Under the pieces are notes generated by a model that was not told where the DNA came from, ran no database searches, and worked only from the letters and a program-made list of their open reading frames with translations. 64,000 bases of DNA from Siphonodentalium dalli. Taxonomy: Eukaryota > Mollusca > Scaphopoda > Gadilida > Siphonodentaliidae. The translations under genes and the position numbers were made by a program. The stretch spans positions 114,504,004 to 114,568,003 of the forward strand of contig CP136064.1 of assembly GCA_032622095.1 (NCBI GenBank), read 5' to 3'. Positions 1 through 11,939 of the stretch are shown piece by piece; the first letter of the stretch is position 1, and each line of letters opens with the position of its first letter.

Positions 1-590
1 ATGAGCCACATCTGGGCCGTAAATAAAACGCCTTTTCTGGGCGAAAAAAGTAACACAATAACAACTAAGTGCCTTTCGCACATGCACCCATGATCCCTTG
101 GATCAACTGACCACATCTGGGCCATACATGAGCCACATCTGGGCCGTAAATAAAACGCCTCTTCTGGGCGAAAAAGGTAACACAATAACAACTAAGTGCC
201 TTTCGCACATGCACCCATGATCTCTTGGATCAACTGACCACATCTGGGCCATACATGAGCCACATCTGGGCCGTAAATAAAACGCCTCCTCTGGGCGAAA
301 CAATTCACAAAATAACTAACAATAACTGTTCGTACATGTACTCATATATAGCCACATATGAGCCATGCATAACTGAAACGCCTCGTCTGGTCGCAATAAC
401 CCACAAGAGAACTAAATGTCCACCCGGACAAGCACACATATAGCCGCATCAGGGCTATTAATATTGAAACATCTGTGTCCTAACTGAAACTCATCTGGTA
501 CAACATTTCACAAAATACCAACTGAATGCCCATCCGTACGAACACATATGACCGCATCTGGGCCATGACATGCATTCTCCTCCTGGTTAA
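1..590. repeat. 127-bp tandem repeat array, decaying to the right
   Basis: The motif ATGAGCCACATCTGGGCCGT starts at 1, 128 and 255, giving a period of 127 bp. The first two units are nearly identical. From about 300 the copies degrade: versions of CATCTGGGCC, AAACGCCTC and CACATATGAGCC recur to about 577. The array probably continues to the left of the window. The small ORFs over it are by-products of the repeat. Confidence 0.85.
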
Positions 591-2937
591 ACATCCGGTA
601 CATCGAACAAAGCATATCACGAATATATATAACTGCTTCGAATAGGTCCTTACTAAACTAACAATGGTGGCATCAATATATCGTATTACACCCTGAACCA
701 GATGCCAACACTGGAACATTGTGTAAGTATGGTGGACATCCGCAACTATGTCCGTCGAAATAATTTCGCTATCCGGCCATAATTGAAGAGAATCAAAGCT
801 CGTCCACAGAATGAATGCTCGACCGCACCAGTATAACAGTCGATGACCTGCAAAAAGCAAAAATACGTTGCTGTGAAAACACAGGCTAAATAGAAGTATC
901 ACAGAAAACCTTGTTATATATACGTGTAATTATGAATAAATATTCAAACTCATCGTTCATTTTGATAAATTGTGTAATATTAACTTTTATAAAAGAATAT
1001 GACTTGTATACGGTTTCTGGTTACATGCACTATTCATTCAATCAAAGGAATTTCGCTTTCTGTAACGTAACTCAGTGTTACCATCGGTGGTTGTATCACA
1101 CTGGAAATTACAACGTAATATCAATGAATGGTAAAGCTACGAAAAAACATATTAGCCTTTAAATACGCATCATGTTCTGATTTAATTGAATCAAACTGAC
1201 AAATTAAAGGGAGAATGTACATCAATTTCGATAGATTCCAGGTAATAACTTCAATACAGATATATAGAATCATAATTAGCATGTGTCAAAGATGCATTCT
1301 CTAAACGTTCATGTTAACAAGTTATCTTAAAGACATACCATGGACTTGTTCGGGTGTATACAATTGATAAGATAGTATTCAATCGTTATGCCAACTTGGG
1401 GAATGTAGCATTCTACTAACATCGCCAAACATTTCAAAGAAATCGACCATACCACTCCATATAAATATTCGTCGGAACTGCGGTCAAATATAAATATTTA
1501 CATCTGGATTCGGGACGCAAATATCGGCGATAAACAAACACAAATGATTTTGACGTCGAGAGTCATTGCTTTTAATTAATATATCAGAATGACAGTGTGA
1601 TGAGTTGTCAATTTGAATTCATATTCGTAAACATAATTCATATCGGCAAGATCTCCATTCTATTTGACAACCTTACCCAAGTGTGTCAGATCACTTTAAC
1701 TCAAACGTGTTGATTTTAAGTTAGCGTTACTTTATGTCTCCAGTCATAAACTAAGTTACGAATCTATGTATAAACTCGTATTGAAAGTAATTGACGGACA
1801 GTGGAATGGGAAACGCATGGCACCAACGTGTAAAACTTATGTTGATACGGGCATGAAGTCGAGCCCCTCATTGACTGTATAATAACATTAAGGAATATAT
1901 GGGACTATTATGCATACCGGTACTATATAATGACATGTAATATGATACATATGCCTGAAACTCTACAAAAACATTTTATCTGTGAAAAAAGTTCTGTTTT
2001 TGCATTCAGGCTTATCTGCCATCTATAACATAACTTCGTACTCGGCAGCCAGGCAAAGAATGTCAAACGGTTTGACTTGTTCTGCGAAACAATTAATGTA
2101 GAAACCAACAACCACATTGGACTACAGTACCTCTTTAATGTCAAAATGTTTCGGCTTCTGAAAGAGTGTGACACTAAATTAGTAATACCCAAAAATTTCG
2201 TCTAATCACGCCAATCGTGATATTTCAAAAAAATTGTAGTGAAACCCGAAATGTGTTGTCCTGTCAGATATCACCGTCGCTCCATTGGCACGACCAGGAC
2301 ATCGACGCAGTAAACACCCATACTATGGGCGTAACATCAGTAATCATTTATATACAGTGCGAAATGTCGCCGATAAACATATACGAAAATGATTATTCCA
2401 ATGCAAGATGCTAAAAATATATATATTCGCAATAGTTTGCGGGCTACTAATTTTGATACATTAATTACCTCTTTATTTTGCGATACCTTATGATTTAATT
2501 GATTAACTTGTTGCGTGCCGATATGATAGATACTGTATTTATTATTTTTTAAACAGCAATCGATTTTCTTTTCACAACAATTATACGGCAGCATAAGGTA
2601 TTTCTAGAAAATTAAATGACCTAAGTGGCATGGGAAGTCCAACATGGATTAATTTCGTAACGTAATTGATCTCATGCATATTATCTAGTATTAGGTATTA
2701 TATAAATATACACTATAAGGCTGACAAGAGCGACCAATCGCAGAGCCATATCACCGATTATTGTGTTCGAAAAGGACTTTCAGTGTAGTCTTGCTCCAAA
2801 TTCGACGAATTGGTTGTAAAATGATTACATCTAGACTGTTTTAATTGCCTACTCGTGATATTGTTAAAGTACCGGCTGATTTCCGTGTTCAGAACGGTGA
2901 GAAAATAATTTCGCCATGACAAAATTACTTAGCTTGA
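591..2937. other. AT-rich non-coding stretch
   Basis: I see no coding region, RNA gene or clear repeat here. The short ORFs on both strands have the composition of random AT-rich DNA and match no family I recognise. Confidence 0.5.
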
Positions 2938-3194
2938 CCATCTGTGATAACTGCTTTTTCTGTCTCTTCGAATGCGAGAAATGTTATGTTGATTTGACTA
3001 CAACATTCAGGACTTGAACGACACCCTCTTTGTTGCACATGTTTATGTCCGCAAGCAGCTATTACTATCTGTGATGTCTGCTTTTCTGTCTCTTCGAATC
3101 CGATAATTATTCCGTTTACTTTAAATACATCATTCAGGACTTCCACGACACCCTCTTTGCTGCACGTGTTATTGTCCGGAAACAGTGGTATCAC
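2925..3194 (-). repeat. Two-copy ~126-bp duplication with peptide-level similarity
   Basis: Two adjacent units (about 2938-3056 and 3063-3186) share TGTCTCTTCGAAT and ACACCCTCTTTG at a spacing of 126-127 bp. On the minus strand each can encode a related peptide: PDNNTCSKEGVVEVLN in the right unit, and ADINMCNKEGVVQVLN in the left unit in a shifted frame. An FEETEK motif follows in both. That similarity suggests a fragment of a repeat-containing exon, now frameshifted. I do not recognise the family. Confidence 0.5.
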
Positions 3195-4184
3195 ACTAAG
3201 AACATTCCCCGGTTAACCGTGCATGAAATCCACATCCTTAATGCCTGTTTGATATGTCTTTGTTTCAAGAACGTATACTGGTGTAACATACATCAGGGCT
3301 TCTTCTCTGAATAATAATGTTTCTCGTAACTAACATCACTGTGACTTCTTTTTCCCAGCAGAAGATTCTTGGAAATCGCAATCAGATAACCATGTGACGA
3401 ACAGCAAAAACAAGCGAACGATACAACGCAAAACTTCAAGAGTAGAATGAAGCTTGACCACCGTGTCAAGCGAGTTAAACCAATGCAAAATCAGTCGTGT
3501 GAATAAGCTCACACGAGCTCGTGGTTACGATTGCCTTGAGCATCGTTCAGACGGCGCGGTATTGACCCAGTTTGAATGACCAAAACAAACTGGACAACTT
3601 CGTTAACTCGTTACCGGCCGTGCACTATGCACACGTTGGCGAACATCAATAAATATATTTATAAACCGTTGTTCCGTGTTTCAACAAAAGCTAAAAAACA
3701 GAGGCTATAGCCCGAAAGAAATATCGGCGGCCCTGCAGACATTGATATTCAATGACCGACGTGCTAAACTAACCAAGAAGCACCGACTCAATGCCACTGA
3801 TAAATCATATTTTGCACACAATACCATACGTGTGCATCAACAATAAAAGACGTGTTTGACTATATATATAATACTTTATTTCAGACTAAGAAGTCCATAT
3901 TTGTAAATGCTAAAATTTCAAATAAATCTGAATTTTCTACACACACTTTACATATACAATACATTTCGCCAATGGTTATATAAATTTGATGTGTATATAA
4001 TATCTGAATTAGCAATTGCAGAGAGTATATAATTGTTGGATACATTCACACGTTCCCAGAAACCAAACACAAACTTTCTCCTTAGCATATCAAGTGTCAT
4101 CACACAGTCATAAACAAACATTCTACTCGCACTACATCTTCTATCATAACCCATACACATGTACAGTCTGTACGCGTTATTATA
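3187..4184. other. Non-coding stretch
   Basis: No convincing gene or repeat. The AT-rich sequence continues up to the 3' end of the LINE relic. Confidence 0.45.
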
Positions 4185-4964
4185 TCATACTTTCAGTTTA
4201 GTTAACGTTTTTCTTTTGAATAACACCCACATATGAGAGCAATATAGTGGGGTGATGTATCGTTGAAAGAGGAACGATTTCACCTGCTGTGAGCATTTAG
4301 AAAACCTCATTAAAGTGTTCACTCTCAAACAAACTGCCCGATATTGACGTTCAATATCACCATCGTCGGATAAATCGTTGTTCATGACATGTCCCAGATA
4401 TTTAACCGAATCCACAAATCTGAGTTCTTTCGCACCGAGGAACAGTTTGGGGAAAGTACTTATTGGAATGAAGGTCATGGCTACCGTCTTTGTTGGATTA
4501 AATATCAGCTTGAGCCTGTCAGCTTCACAAGTACATATGTCTAAGAGCTGACTCATTCCAGAAAGTGAAGGTGATATAAGACACAAGTCGTCTGCATATG
4601 CCAGATGATTCACGAGTTTGGGACCAATCATACAACCAATGTTTGTCTTATTTAGTTGATGACTTAGCTCGTCCAGGTACACGTTGAATAGAGAGAGACT
4701 TAGTATGCTCCCTTGTCTGACACCACTTGTTGGATGGAATGAGGAAGAAATGGCATCTCCCCAATGAATCTGAAACAGCTGCTTATCAAACCAAATTGAG
4801 AGCAGTTTGATGAATGTATCAGGAACACCTCGCCGAGCAAGAGTTTCAAACAGCACTTTGTGGTCGACCCGATCAAAAGCCTTGCTGGTGTCCATGAAGC
4901 AAACGAACACTAGTGTATTCTTTGAGTTGTAATACCTTATACATCTTTTAGTGAAAAAATGCAC
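4185..4964 (-). pseudogene. LINE RT palm and thumb (YADD)
   Basis: This 259-codon frame contains FMDTSKAFDRVDHKVLFETL (first catalytic Asp block), SGVRQGSILS, HLAYADDLCLISPS (the YADD active site) and VKYLGHVMNND (thumb entry). The set is diagnostic of LINE reverse transcriptase. SLSLFNVYLDEL follows GVRQGS where many relatives have SPxLF, a mild deviation. The frame ends at about 4185 soon after the thumb, and no RNase H domain is visible. Confidence 0.85.
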
Positions 4965-5158
4965 ATGTCTGTAGAATATTTTGGCTTAAATCCAAATTGG
5001 TTGTCGACCGTTACTAATTGATCCGAGCAGTAATTATATATTAGTTTCTCGAGTATTTTAGAAAATACACAGGAAAGTGCGATTGGTCGATAATTGTCTC
5101 GGTCAGAGATAGTTTTCGACTTATTATTCACCACTGGTACGATTGTCACTTCAAGCAT
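4937..5158 (-). pseudogene. LINE RT finger block (frameshifted piece)
   Basis: This 73-codon piece contains DNYRPIALSCVFSKILEKLI and FGFKPKYST, which are RT blocks 2 and 2a. It bridges the GPDGI piece upstream and the palm piece downstream. It overlaps both neighbours by a few bases, as expected for simple frameshifts in one decayed ORF2. Confidence 0.8.
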
Positions 5159-5969
5159 TTTTTTCTGGGAGATGTCCTTGTTTTATCATCGCATTGAAGA
5201 TGACCACTAAGTGCTTCCAAATAGCTCTATCACAAAACTTTAAATGTTCCGCTGTAATGCCATCAGGACCTCCCGCTTTTCTCATTTGTAAAGTACCCAT
5301 TACTGCCTGAACATCACTTTCTGAGAAGAACACTAGTTTATCGTTAATGAAACCTTCAATTGCGTAGCTGTTATACGAGTCTTGATTATTATTGGGTGTC
5401 GGTTGATAACACACAATGTTTTGAAAATGATCCCGCCACATCTCAGCTTTTTCAGCACCACCAGTTACTCCGTGAACAGTGGAGGCTTTTCCGTTGTTAT
5501 TACCTTTAGACACCTTTCTCAAGAACTCACCGAATTGTTTATGTTCATAGTCATGTACAATCTGGTCCGGTATAAATTGCTCCGAGTTGGCCTTACATTT
5601 ACGGAGAGAGCTCTTGAATTTGGAGCGATTGTTTCTCATTGAATCATACACATAGCCATGTCGTGGTTTGCCGCGGTTTATCCAAGCTAGAAAACAATTT
5701 CTAGCATCACTGTGCAGTTTCTTGATGTGGGAATTCCATCCCGGAATTTGACGAGTGTAAGACGTGGCATTAGATCGCATTCCCATGCATTGGTCCGCCG
5801 AGTATTTTAGAGCAAACAGAATACTGTTGTATATTCCGTCTATATCATCAGGGGTGACATGATCAGTTTCTAAAGATTGGATATTGATATCATTCAACAT
5901 ATCACAGCTCATCCGTTTGTAGTTATCAGTTTGAGATTTAGTGGGATTTTTCCAGTTCAGTTTGTTCAT
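5151..5969 (-). pseudogene. LINE ORF2 linker and RT N-terminal part
   Basis: The open frame of 272 codons begins at MNKLNWKNPT and ends near GHLPEKN. Near its end it carries AGGPDGITAEHLK, the conserved GPDGI block that precedes the RT fingers in LINEs of the CR1/Jockey type. The first ~200 residues are the variable linker between endonuclease and RT. The frame ends by a shift at about 5155, and the next RT block continues in another frame at 4937-5158. The ATG is internal to the original ORF2 and not a true start. Confidence 0.75.
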
Positions 5970-5996
5970 TGAAGGCTCGGGTTGTGTATTAGTGGT

Positions 5997-6137
5997 TCAC
6001 AAGAGCTCGGAGCATTCTATATCAATCAGCATCGGGGAGTGATCCGAGGTCATGTAGTCGTGGCATATGGAAATTGAGGAAATAGCAGCATTGGCGTTCT
6101 CAGTACAGATGCAATGATCCAACCATGAAACAATATC
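5997..6137 (-). pseudogene. APE endonuclease C-terminal fragment of the LINE
   Basis: The minus-strand frame reads DIVSWLDHCICTENANAA, later SDHSPMLIDIE, and stops at TGA 5999-5997. APE-type endonucleases end with an SDH motif whose His takes part in catalysis, so this is the last ~45 residues of that domain. A stop codon lies just upstream, near 6140, and no further endonuclease blocks are visible beyond it, so the rest of the domain is lost. After the TGA the same frame runs on into the RT linker. Confidence 0.75.
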
Positions 6138-6140
6138 CTA

Positions 6141-7066
6141 ACTATATGCACACACGTGGATAATTTACTCATTGAAAATGAAAACACATGGATCGGACGT
6201 GATGTTCGTATTTATCCATCTGTATATAAAACCTCCCCTACATGGGAATCAAGACCCCCTAACAGGCTAAAATTTTAATTCCTGTACTTTGACAACAATA
6301 TGTGACTGCCAGGACGTTTGAAAAATGGGCTTTTAACGACACGCAGCCTGTTGAAACGCAGATTACTCAATGCAGGTATCACTTACAACACTTGTTAATG
6401 AGATTACAACAATCTGGACTAACTTATCAAAAGGAAAGTGTGAACTGCCATGATCTGATACTGGATAGGTCTACTCTGGCGCACATGTAAACTGAATGCT
6501 ACCACACTATTACGAAGTGTGGCTGTGTCAATCAAACTTAACGAAATAATGTAATTACGTGTTTGCTATACTGCCGTATTACACAAAGAACGGTGGGTTG
6601 ACACGACCATGTGTTATATTGACCACCGATATTCGCAACAAATTACAGACCACACAACTCCAGTCTGCGATAACTTTCGCATAATGTTGCTTCCGACTTA
6701 TTGCTATTTCACAACGAATGACGCAATTACTCACGCTTATTATAATAGGCATGTTACTATGAACAGGCGAAGCCTACTTGAAGGCCATCGCTCAACTCAG
6801 CTGTCCCGAGACAGACTGTATCTACCATGCACACATGCATGTATGTGTCGATCCCTCAGTTACTTAGAGGAATCTGACTTCCGCTCTGTCCTGATGATGA
6901 CCTTGCGGGCTCACCAATTCCTAAATTGGGGAACAAAATAGGTCGAAACACTAAAAGGCAGTGTAGAGTGCAACATGGAATGTCCCGTACATAGATCGGA
7001 CAGGGTGTTGGTATTATCCATCTTAATATAAAATCAGTCTACCTACGCACCGGAAGACTCCAAGGA
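6141..7066. other. Non-coding spacer before the giant inverted repeat
   Basis: Short ORFs (for example 6302-6490 and 6609-6941) show no recognisable family or motif. I see no repeat or RNA gene. Confidence 0.4.
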
Positions 7067-8010
7067 TCAGTACTAATATACCAGGCTGTGGCGGAGGTAG
7101 GTGCCACGGAGAGAGCAGAAATTGCGACTGGTATTTCCTGATAGGTATTCTCCAGGAGCATTATGACATTGGAGGCGATCAGCGATCTGCTGGGGCGTAG
7201 AGATATTACAGCCTGTTTACCATTTTTTTCTCTAAAAATTTGCCGAAGATATTTTAATTCTCTAAAAAATACATATAAATTCAAAAGTTAGGTTTAGAAA
7301 CATATTCCAAGCGTTGTTATTTTGCACAAAGTATTATCTATAAGTTCAATAAAGAACGGATAGTTTTATTTCAGGCGAAATAATTGTTTTGCTAAAATAT
7401 CTTATTTATTTCATGAAAAATATCGAAAATTTCAAAATATTGCACGCACATAAGATACGATAACTTCTAAACAAAATAGACTAAGACACTGAATGTGCAT
7501 TATAAAACTGACACAAAGAATATGATATAAGATGTAATAAAACCTAATGTGCAATTCGTATTCGTTTAGTGGAGATGTTAAGAAATATTTACCCTACCCC
7601 AAACTTTCTAATTTTTTCGAGATTTTTCAAAAAATTACAAAAAGTGAAATTTATGGCGAAATATTGGACCATTGGGTATGTCTTTACGAAATTCATTCGT
7701 AAATAGATGTATTCAATTGTAAACAATCTACATCTTACACACTTTAGGAATATATATGCCTAATTATTTTTAAAAGTCTCAAATTTTATGGGTTTTCAAC
7801 CAGTGAAACCAAATTCCGACCGCATTGCTGTATAATACATCGTAATTTCACAATCTCAATAGCATGTATAGCCTAATGTATCAGTAATCTACATGACTAG
7901 TTTGAAAACTATTGAATAAAATAAAATTAAACATTTACTTCGCCTTCCTTCCTAATCATACACAGGAAAGTCATTACCACAAACCAATTTCTCTTGGTTC
8001 TCGGTCTGCA
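7067..8010. repeat. Outer, diverged part of the left arm
   Basis: This aligns inverted to 23190-24163 with many substitutions and small indels. A minus-strand frame at 7039-7284 (residues such as KYLRQIFREKNGKQAVISL) has a counterpart at 23959-24237 (KYLRQILREKNGKQAVVSL). The shared frame is suggestive, but I recognise no protein family. The AT-rich remainder shows no gene. Confidence 0.75.
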
Positions 8011-8117
8011 TAATATTACTGGCGAAAAGAATCCTATACAGGTAGAAAATCATTTAGGCCATTGCATTGATTACAATTTAGTATGCGAGATCGAGACCGC
8101 ACAGGCTGAAAAGGCCA
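8004..8117 (+). pseudogene. Inverted 5' fragment of the VDNFD-type multicopy gene (copy B)
   Basis: The plus strand from 8008 reads LHNITGEKNPIQVENHLGHC followed by IDYNLVCEIETAQAEKA. It matches the minus-strand start of copy A at 8907-9017, with a few substitutions (for example GEKNPIQVEN against GQQNPIHVAN). The two fragments therefore form a ~112-bp inverted repeat whose outer 20 bp (GTCTGCATAATATTACTGGC at 8004-8023, its complement at 8998-9017) is perfect. It is a short partial copy. It is absent from the right arm. Confidence 0.75.
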
Positions 8118-9106
8118 CCGGTCATAATGCTTACAGACAAAACACCATTCAACCTCCATGAAGAGCAAACAATTGCTTGAAACACAATCTCCTCAAAACC
8201 AAAATCTTTCACAATACCACCGATTAAACAAAAATTCTCCTTAATGAAATGGAAATCTCCCAAAATGGATAACAATATTATTGAAGCGTTCTGGGAAATT
8301 CAAACCAACTTGTATGCATTAATTGCTGCATCGACATCTAGGGTCACACTAACATGTTAACTTCTATGGCGAGTTTCTGAAGATATACCATACAGTGCTC
8401 GATTGTTCTGAAAATGGTGACCTTAGAACCGATGGGAGGTATAGGTATGTTAAATTTTTTTTTTTAGGAACTTCTGATGAAGCATGTTGTCGGTCTAAGG
8501 TATTCCACCCTGCGTATCTTATCACAGTCTCATCTTTAGTATTTATTTGCCTAACAATGACACAGAGAACATACGCAATGGCATCGGTTTTATTGGAAAA
8601 TGACTCGTTGATTAAATCAACTCCAACCATGGAAGGTGAACGTTTTTGAGCCACAATTAGGTTCAATTGCTCCGTTTGTTTCATGTTCAAGTTTTTTTTT
8701 CGTTCTGTCAAACATAACTGTTTCTTTTAAATATAAAGAAACAGAGGACTCCTCTTGGAGAGCTACAATGTGGGTGTCATTAAGAGCCCCATGTCCAGTT
8801 TGTGTCTCCAAATTCATGTCAAAGTTATCAACCCAAAAGTATGTCAGTACAGTTTGATGTTTATCTGATGGTTTTAATGGCAATGTCCCACTTGCAAGTA
8901 GCTGTGCCTTTTCAGCCTGTGCGGTCGCAATCTCGCATACTAAATTGTAATCAATGTAATGGCCTAAATGATTTGCTACATGTATAGGATTCTGTTGGCC
9001 AGTAATATTATGCAGACTGATGATACCCACCCTGTTTGGTGCCATTTCAGGAACGATAACTCTATCCGACCTATATGCAGTACTCCCGTTAGACAGTTTG
9101 ACCTAT
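8118..9106 (-). pseudogene. Decayed multicopy invertebrate gene, VDNFD/LGDFH type (copy A)
   Basis: Three minus-strand frames join into one protein in order. The first reads SDRVIVPEMAPNRVGIISLH, then NHLGHYIDYNLVCEI, then LTYFWVDNFDMNLETQTGHG. The second holds NTLDRQHASSEV and TYLYLPSVLRSPFSE. The third holds LGDFHFIKENFCLIGGIVKD. From memory this resembles uncharacterised proteins present in many copies in marine invertebrate genomes. The DNFD and GDFH blocks could be acidic positions of a transposase-like fold, which is speculation. Frameshifts separate the blocks, so it is not functional. The right arm keeps only the beginning, to GIIS, before its deletion junction. Confidence 0.65.
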
Positions 9107-9380
9107 AATCTCCGCCCACGCATTGCATCATGGTCTATTTGTACCGGTTGGACATGCCCGGACATGACCCGCTGGTTATATCCAGACTTCTCCATATGAA
9201 TGGTATATTATCTACATGTATATCACGTGATGATCTCGGTGGGGTAGCTTCAGTCTTGAATGTTAAAGGGACACTAGGCTCTCACTGGGGATGATTATTA
9301 AAGTGACACTCACTATGGATGAATGTTAAAGTAACACATGGCGCACACTGTGGGATAATGTTAAAGTGACACTCGCATTG

Positions 9381-9640
9381 AAAACTTAAAAAAATTCAAA
9401 ACTTCAAAAATTTCAAAAACTTCAAAAATTTCAAAAACTTCAAAAATTTCAAAAACTTCAAAAATTTCTAAAAAGTTTAAAAACTTCAAAATACTCAAAA
9501 ATTTCAAAAAACTTTAAAAACTTTTCAAAAAGAAACAAAAATTAAAAATTAAAAAAATATGAAAAACTTAAAAAACTTCAACTTTTTCTAAAATTTAAAA
9601 ATAATTTAAAATTAAATTAAAATTAACTGTCTTTTAATAT
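9381..9640. repeat. A-rich 18-bp tandem repeat (left arm)
   Basis: Units of the AACTTCAAAAATTTCAAA type recur from 9381 to about 9480 and then degrade into AT-only sequence. The mirror at about 22594-22870 has similar units with small copy differences. Confidence 0.85.
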
Positions 9641-9759
9641 ATCTAACCCACTGCCACTTCTAAGGGTTCCACACTACACCTGAGGGATATTGAGTGGTCT
9701 ACACACGTCTCCTAAACCCTAGAATAAGATCCAGCCCATAAGAAACTCTGCCTCCTGCA

Positions 9760-9890
9760 ATGCCTGTCATTCGAATCTGACGCAATCCCTACTTCTGGCG
9801 CAATGCCTGAGTCATTCGAATCTGGCGCAATCCCTACTTCCGGCGCAACGCCTGAGTCATTGGAATCTGACGCAATCCCTCGTGAAACCT
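9760..9890. repeat. ~46-bp minisatellite, three units (left arm)
   Basis: Three units built on CATTCGAATCTGACGCAATC and CTACTTCTGGCGCAA follow one another. The mirror copy is at about 22340-22475. The ORF over it is a repeat by-product. Confidence 0.8.
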
Positions 9891-11939
9891 ACCGGCTGAC
9901 TCCACACCCATCGGCTAAGCGTTGTATCACATGCTTATTATTTGATCATATCGTGGAAATTCAATGTTTTGTCATCACTCATGAGATATAACCCATATCC
10001 ACTGAAAAAGGGTGGATATCCTCTATTTATTCATAATTTTTCTTTGTTATCTTTTTTTTATCCCTCTTTTTTATCTACCACTTCCTGTTTTTATTCGCTC
10101 TTCTTTTTCTTACAACTTCTAATCCCTCATAATCTTCGAATATCCACTTTCATCTCCAAGTTTTTGAAAAAATTCCTTGTTTAGTAGCACCTCCAGATGG
10201 GCTCTATAGAATTTGAACGAGGCATCCATCTTGGATATTACTCTTTCTATGACTAAATCCGTTATCACGCTCTACAGATGTCATATAGGTAGCACGCTCT
10301 ACAGATGTCATATAGGCCTCTTCACATCTTGTTTTCCATAATTTATTCATTCCTAATCGCTCCATTGACTGTAACAAATTAAATTACCCCCTCCCCCTGT
10401 ATTTAGAATACATCCTTGATTATTAATATTTCCTCCTTTCATGGTGTGCATGTTCCTTGGGACATCTTTGCTAATGTGAAGCCACACCTATTATATATTT
10501 ATATATATATATACAACTTTAAAAGCCCGCGAAAATATTACTCATATTATAGACTTCCCTTTGAAGACCTTTGTATGTGACAATGATCCGTAATATTGTT
10601 TCTAAGTGACACTGGCCAGTGAAACTGATACTACGGGTATGAACTAGCCAACTTCACATCGTAACAATAATAAAAGGGACACTTCATCTATATCAGTCTC
10701 AAAACGTGTTGGTACACATCTGTGTGGAAACTAAAACCAGTCACTCTTCGTCCGTCATCCGTACATAATTGTAATATAATTTTCTCAGAAACCACGGGAT
10801 CCCTTTGGCTGAAATTTGGTCTCAACATGGGATCAGAAATTATCCATGGAAGACAACAGTGTCCGTGTGGGGAGAAGCTTCGTAGTGTTTCGCTGTCGCC
10901 ATGGTGTTTGTTTGGGTATAGGCATGGGTGGTGAGTGTGGTTCTCATATGGTCTGAACTAGCCTTTACTGACTGAGGTAATTTAGTGCACATGTCATCAC
11001 TTCACTGATAACCATTATATGGTCAAATTCCTACACTATCAAACGCAATGTTTCAATAATGGGTTTTCTTAAAATTTTGACTAAATATTGGTTATATTAT
11101 ACGCATCAGCGATCCTTCTTAATAACGGTCTGTATATTTTCAAACGCATTGCACTAAATGGGTTTGGAATAGCCATACAGGAAAGGAGAAACTGAGGTCC
11201 TGCATATAGCAGTATATATGGGGTACAGACATGGACAGCAATGGGTTCCTCGTGGCTTCTGGTCTACACATGACATATTAAAGTTAACCACACCCATCGG
11301 CGCGCCTTTAATGGGCTATGAAGCGCCATACAGGCTCGAATCATGGCCTTCGCCATGTGTTTCTATTTGAACCCACATTAGTAACTAAATAAAATCTTTC
11401 TCTCCAGGTTGTTTCACGCCATAACCTTGATTTGGAAAGCTTGAAGGGCTAATTAAGCTTAAATTTAAATCCCAACATTTTCTTATTTGAAGCACGTATC
11501 TGGTTAAACATGTCCACCATAGTAAGCTCATTTAATTCAAAGAGCTTCACACATAGTCCCACTAGTAATGATGTGTCGTTATTTACTGCAGAAATGGTCA
11601 TATAGAATACAATACAACACATTTTGGTCACATACCTTAAAGGTGCACGTCACTTTCGCAAGATATCGAACTGACCATGTATAGAGTGGAATGACATGTC
11701 GGGTATCAAATGTATAATCAGTTCCAGTATTTCGTCCATAAGGCAGTTTTGGTTGTAACATCATTGTGTATGACGGTTCATTCATATGATACCTTAGCGG
11801 TTGCACACGATACTGTCTGTTGTATTTTATGTCTTATATCATGTATATTAATTGCTCCATGGATGGTAGGAGTATGGCATTGGTGTCTGGTTCTTCGATG
11901 TATTCTAGTCATAGTTCATTCATATTATTACTCTAAAAT
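9891..11939. other. Left arm, non-coding with minor repeats
   Basis: It contains a 27-bp duplication (CACGCTCTACAGATGTCATA at about 10269 and 10293) and a (TA)n run near 10496-10512 that differs in length from its mirror. No protein family is recognisable; the short ORFs appear in both arms only because the arms are copies. Confidence 0.55.

Larger units (their letters stand above)
4185..6137 (-). mobile_element. Degenerate non-LTR retrotransposon (LINE), ORF2 endonuclease plus RT
   Basis: Read on the minus strand this is a 5'-truncated ORF2. The C-terminal end of an APE-type endonuclease (6137-6000) is followed by a linker and reverse transcriptase in at least three frame pieces. The endonuclease piece carries SDHSPM, the catalytic-His block. 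The RT shows GGPDGI, YRPIALSC, DTSKAFDRVDH, GVRQGS and YADD in the right order. The endonuclease and RT pieces share one frame interrupted by a single TGA (5999-5997). The motif set fits the CR1/L2/Jockey side of the LINE tree; the clade cannot be fixed by eye. No target-site duplication or poly-A tail was found. The copy is inactive. Confidence 0.85.
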
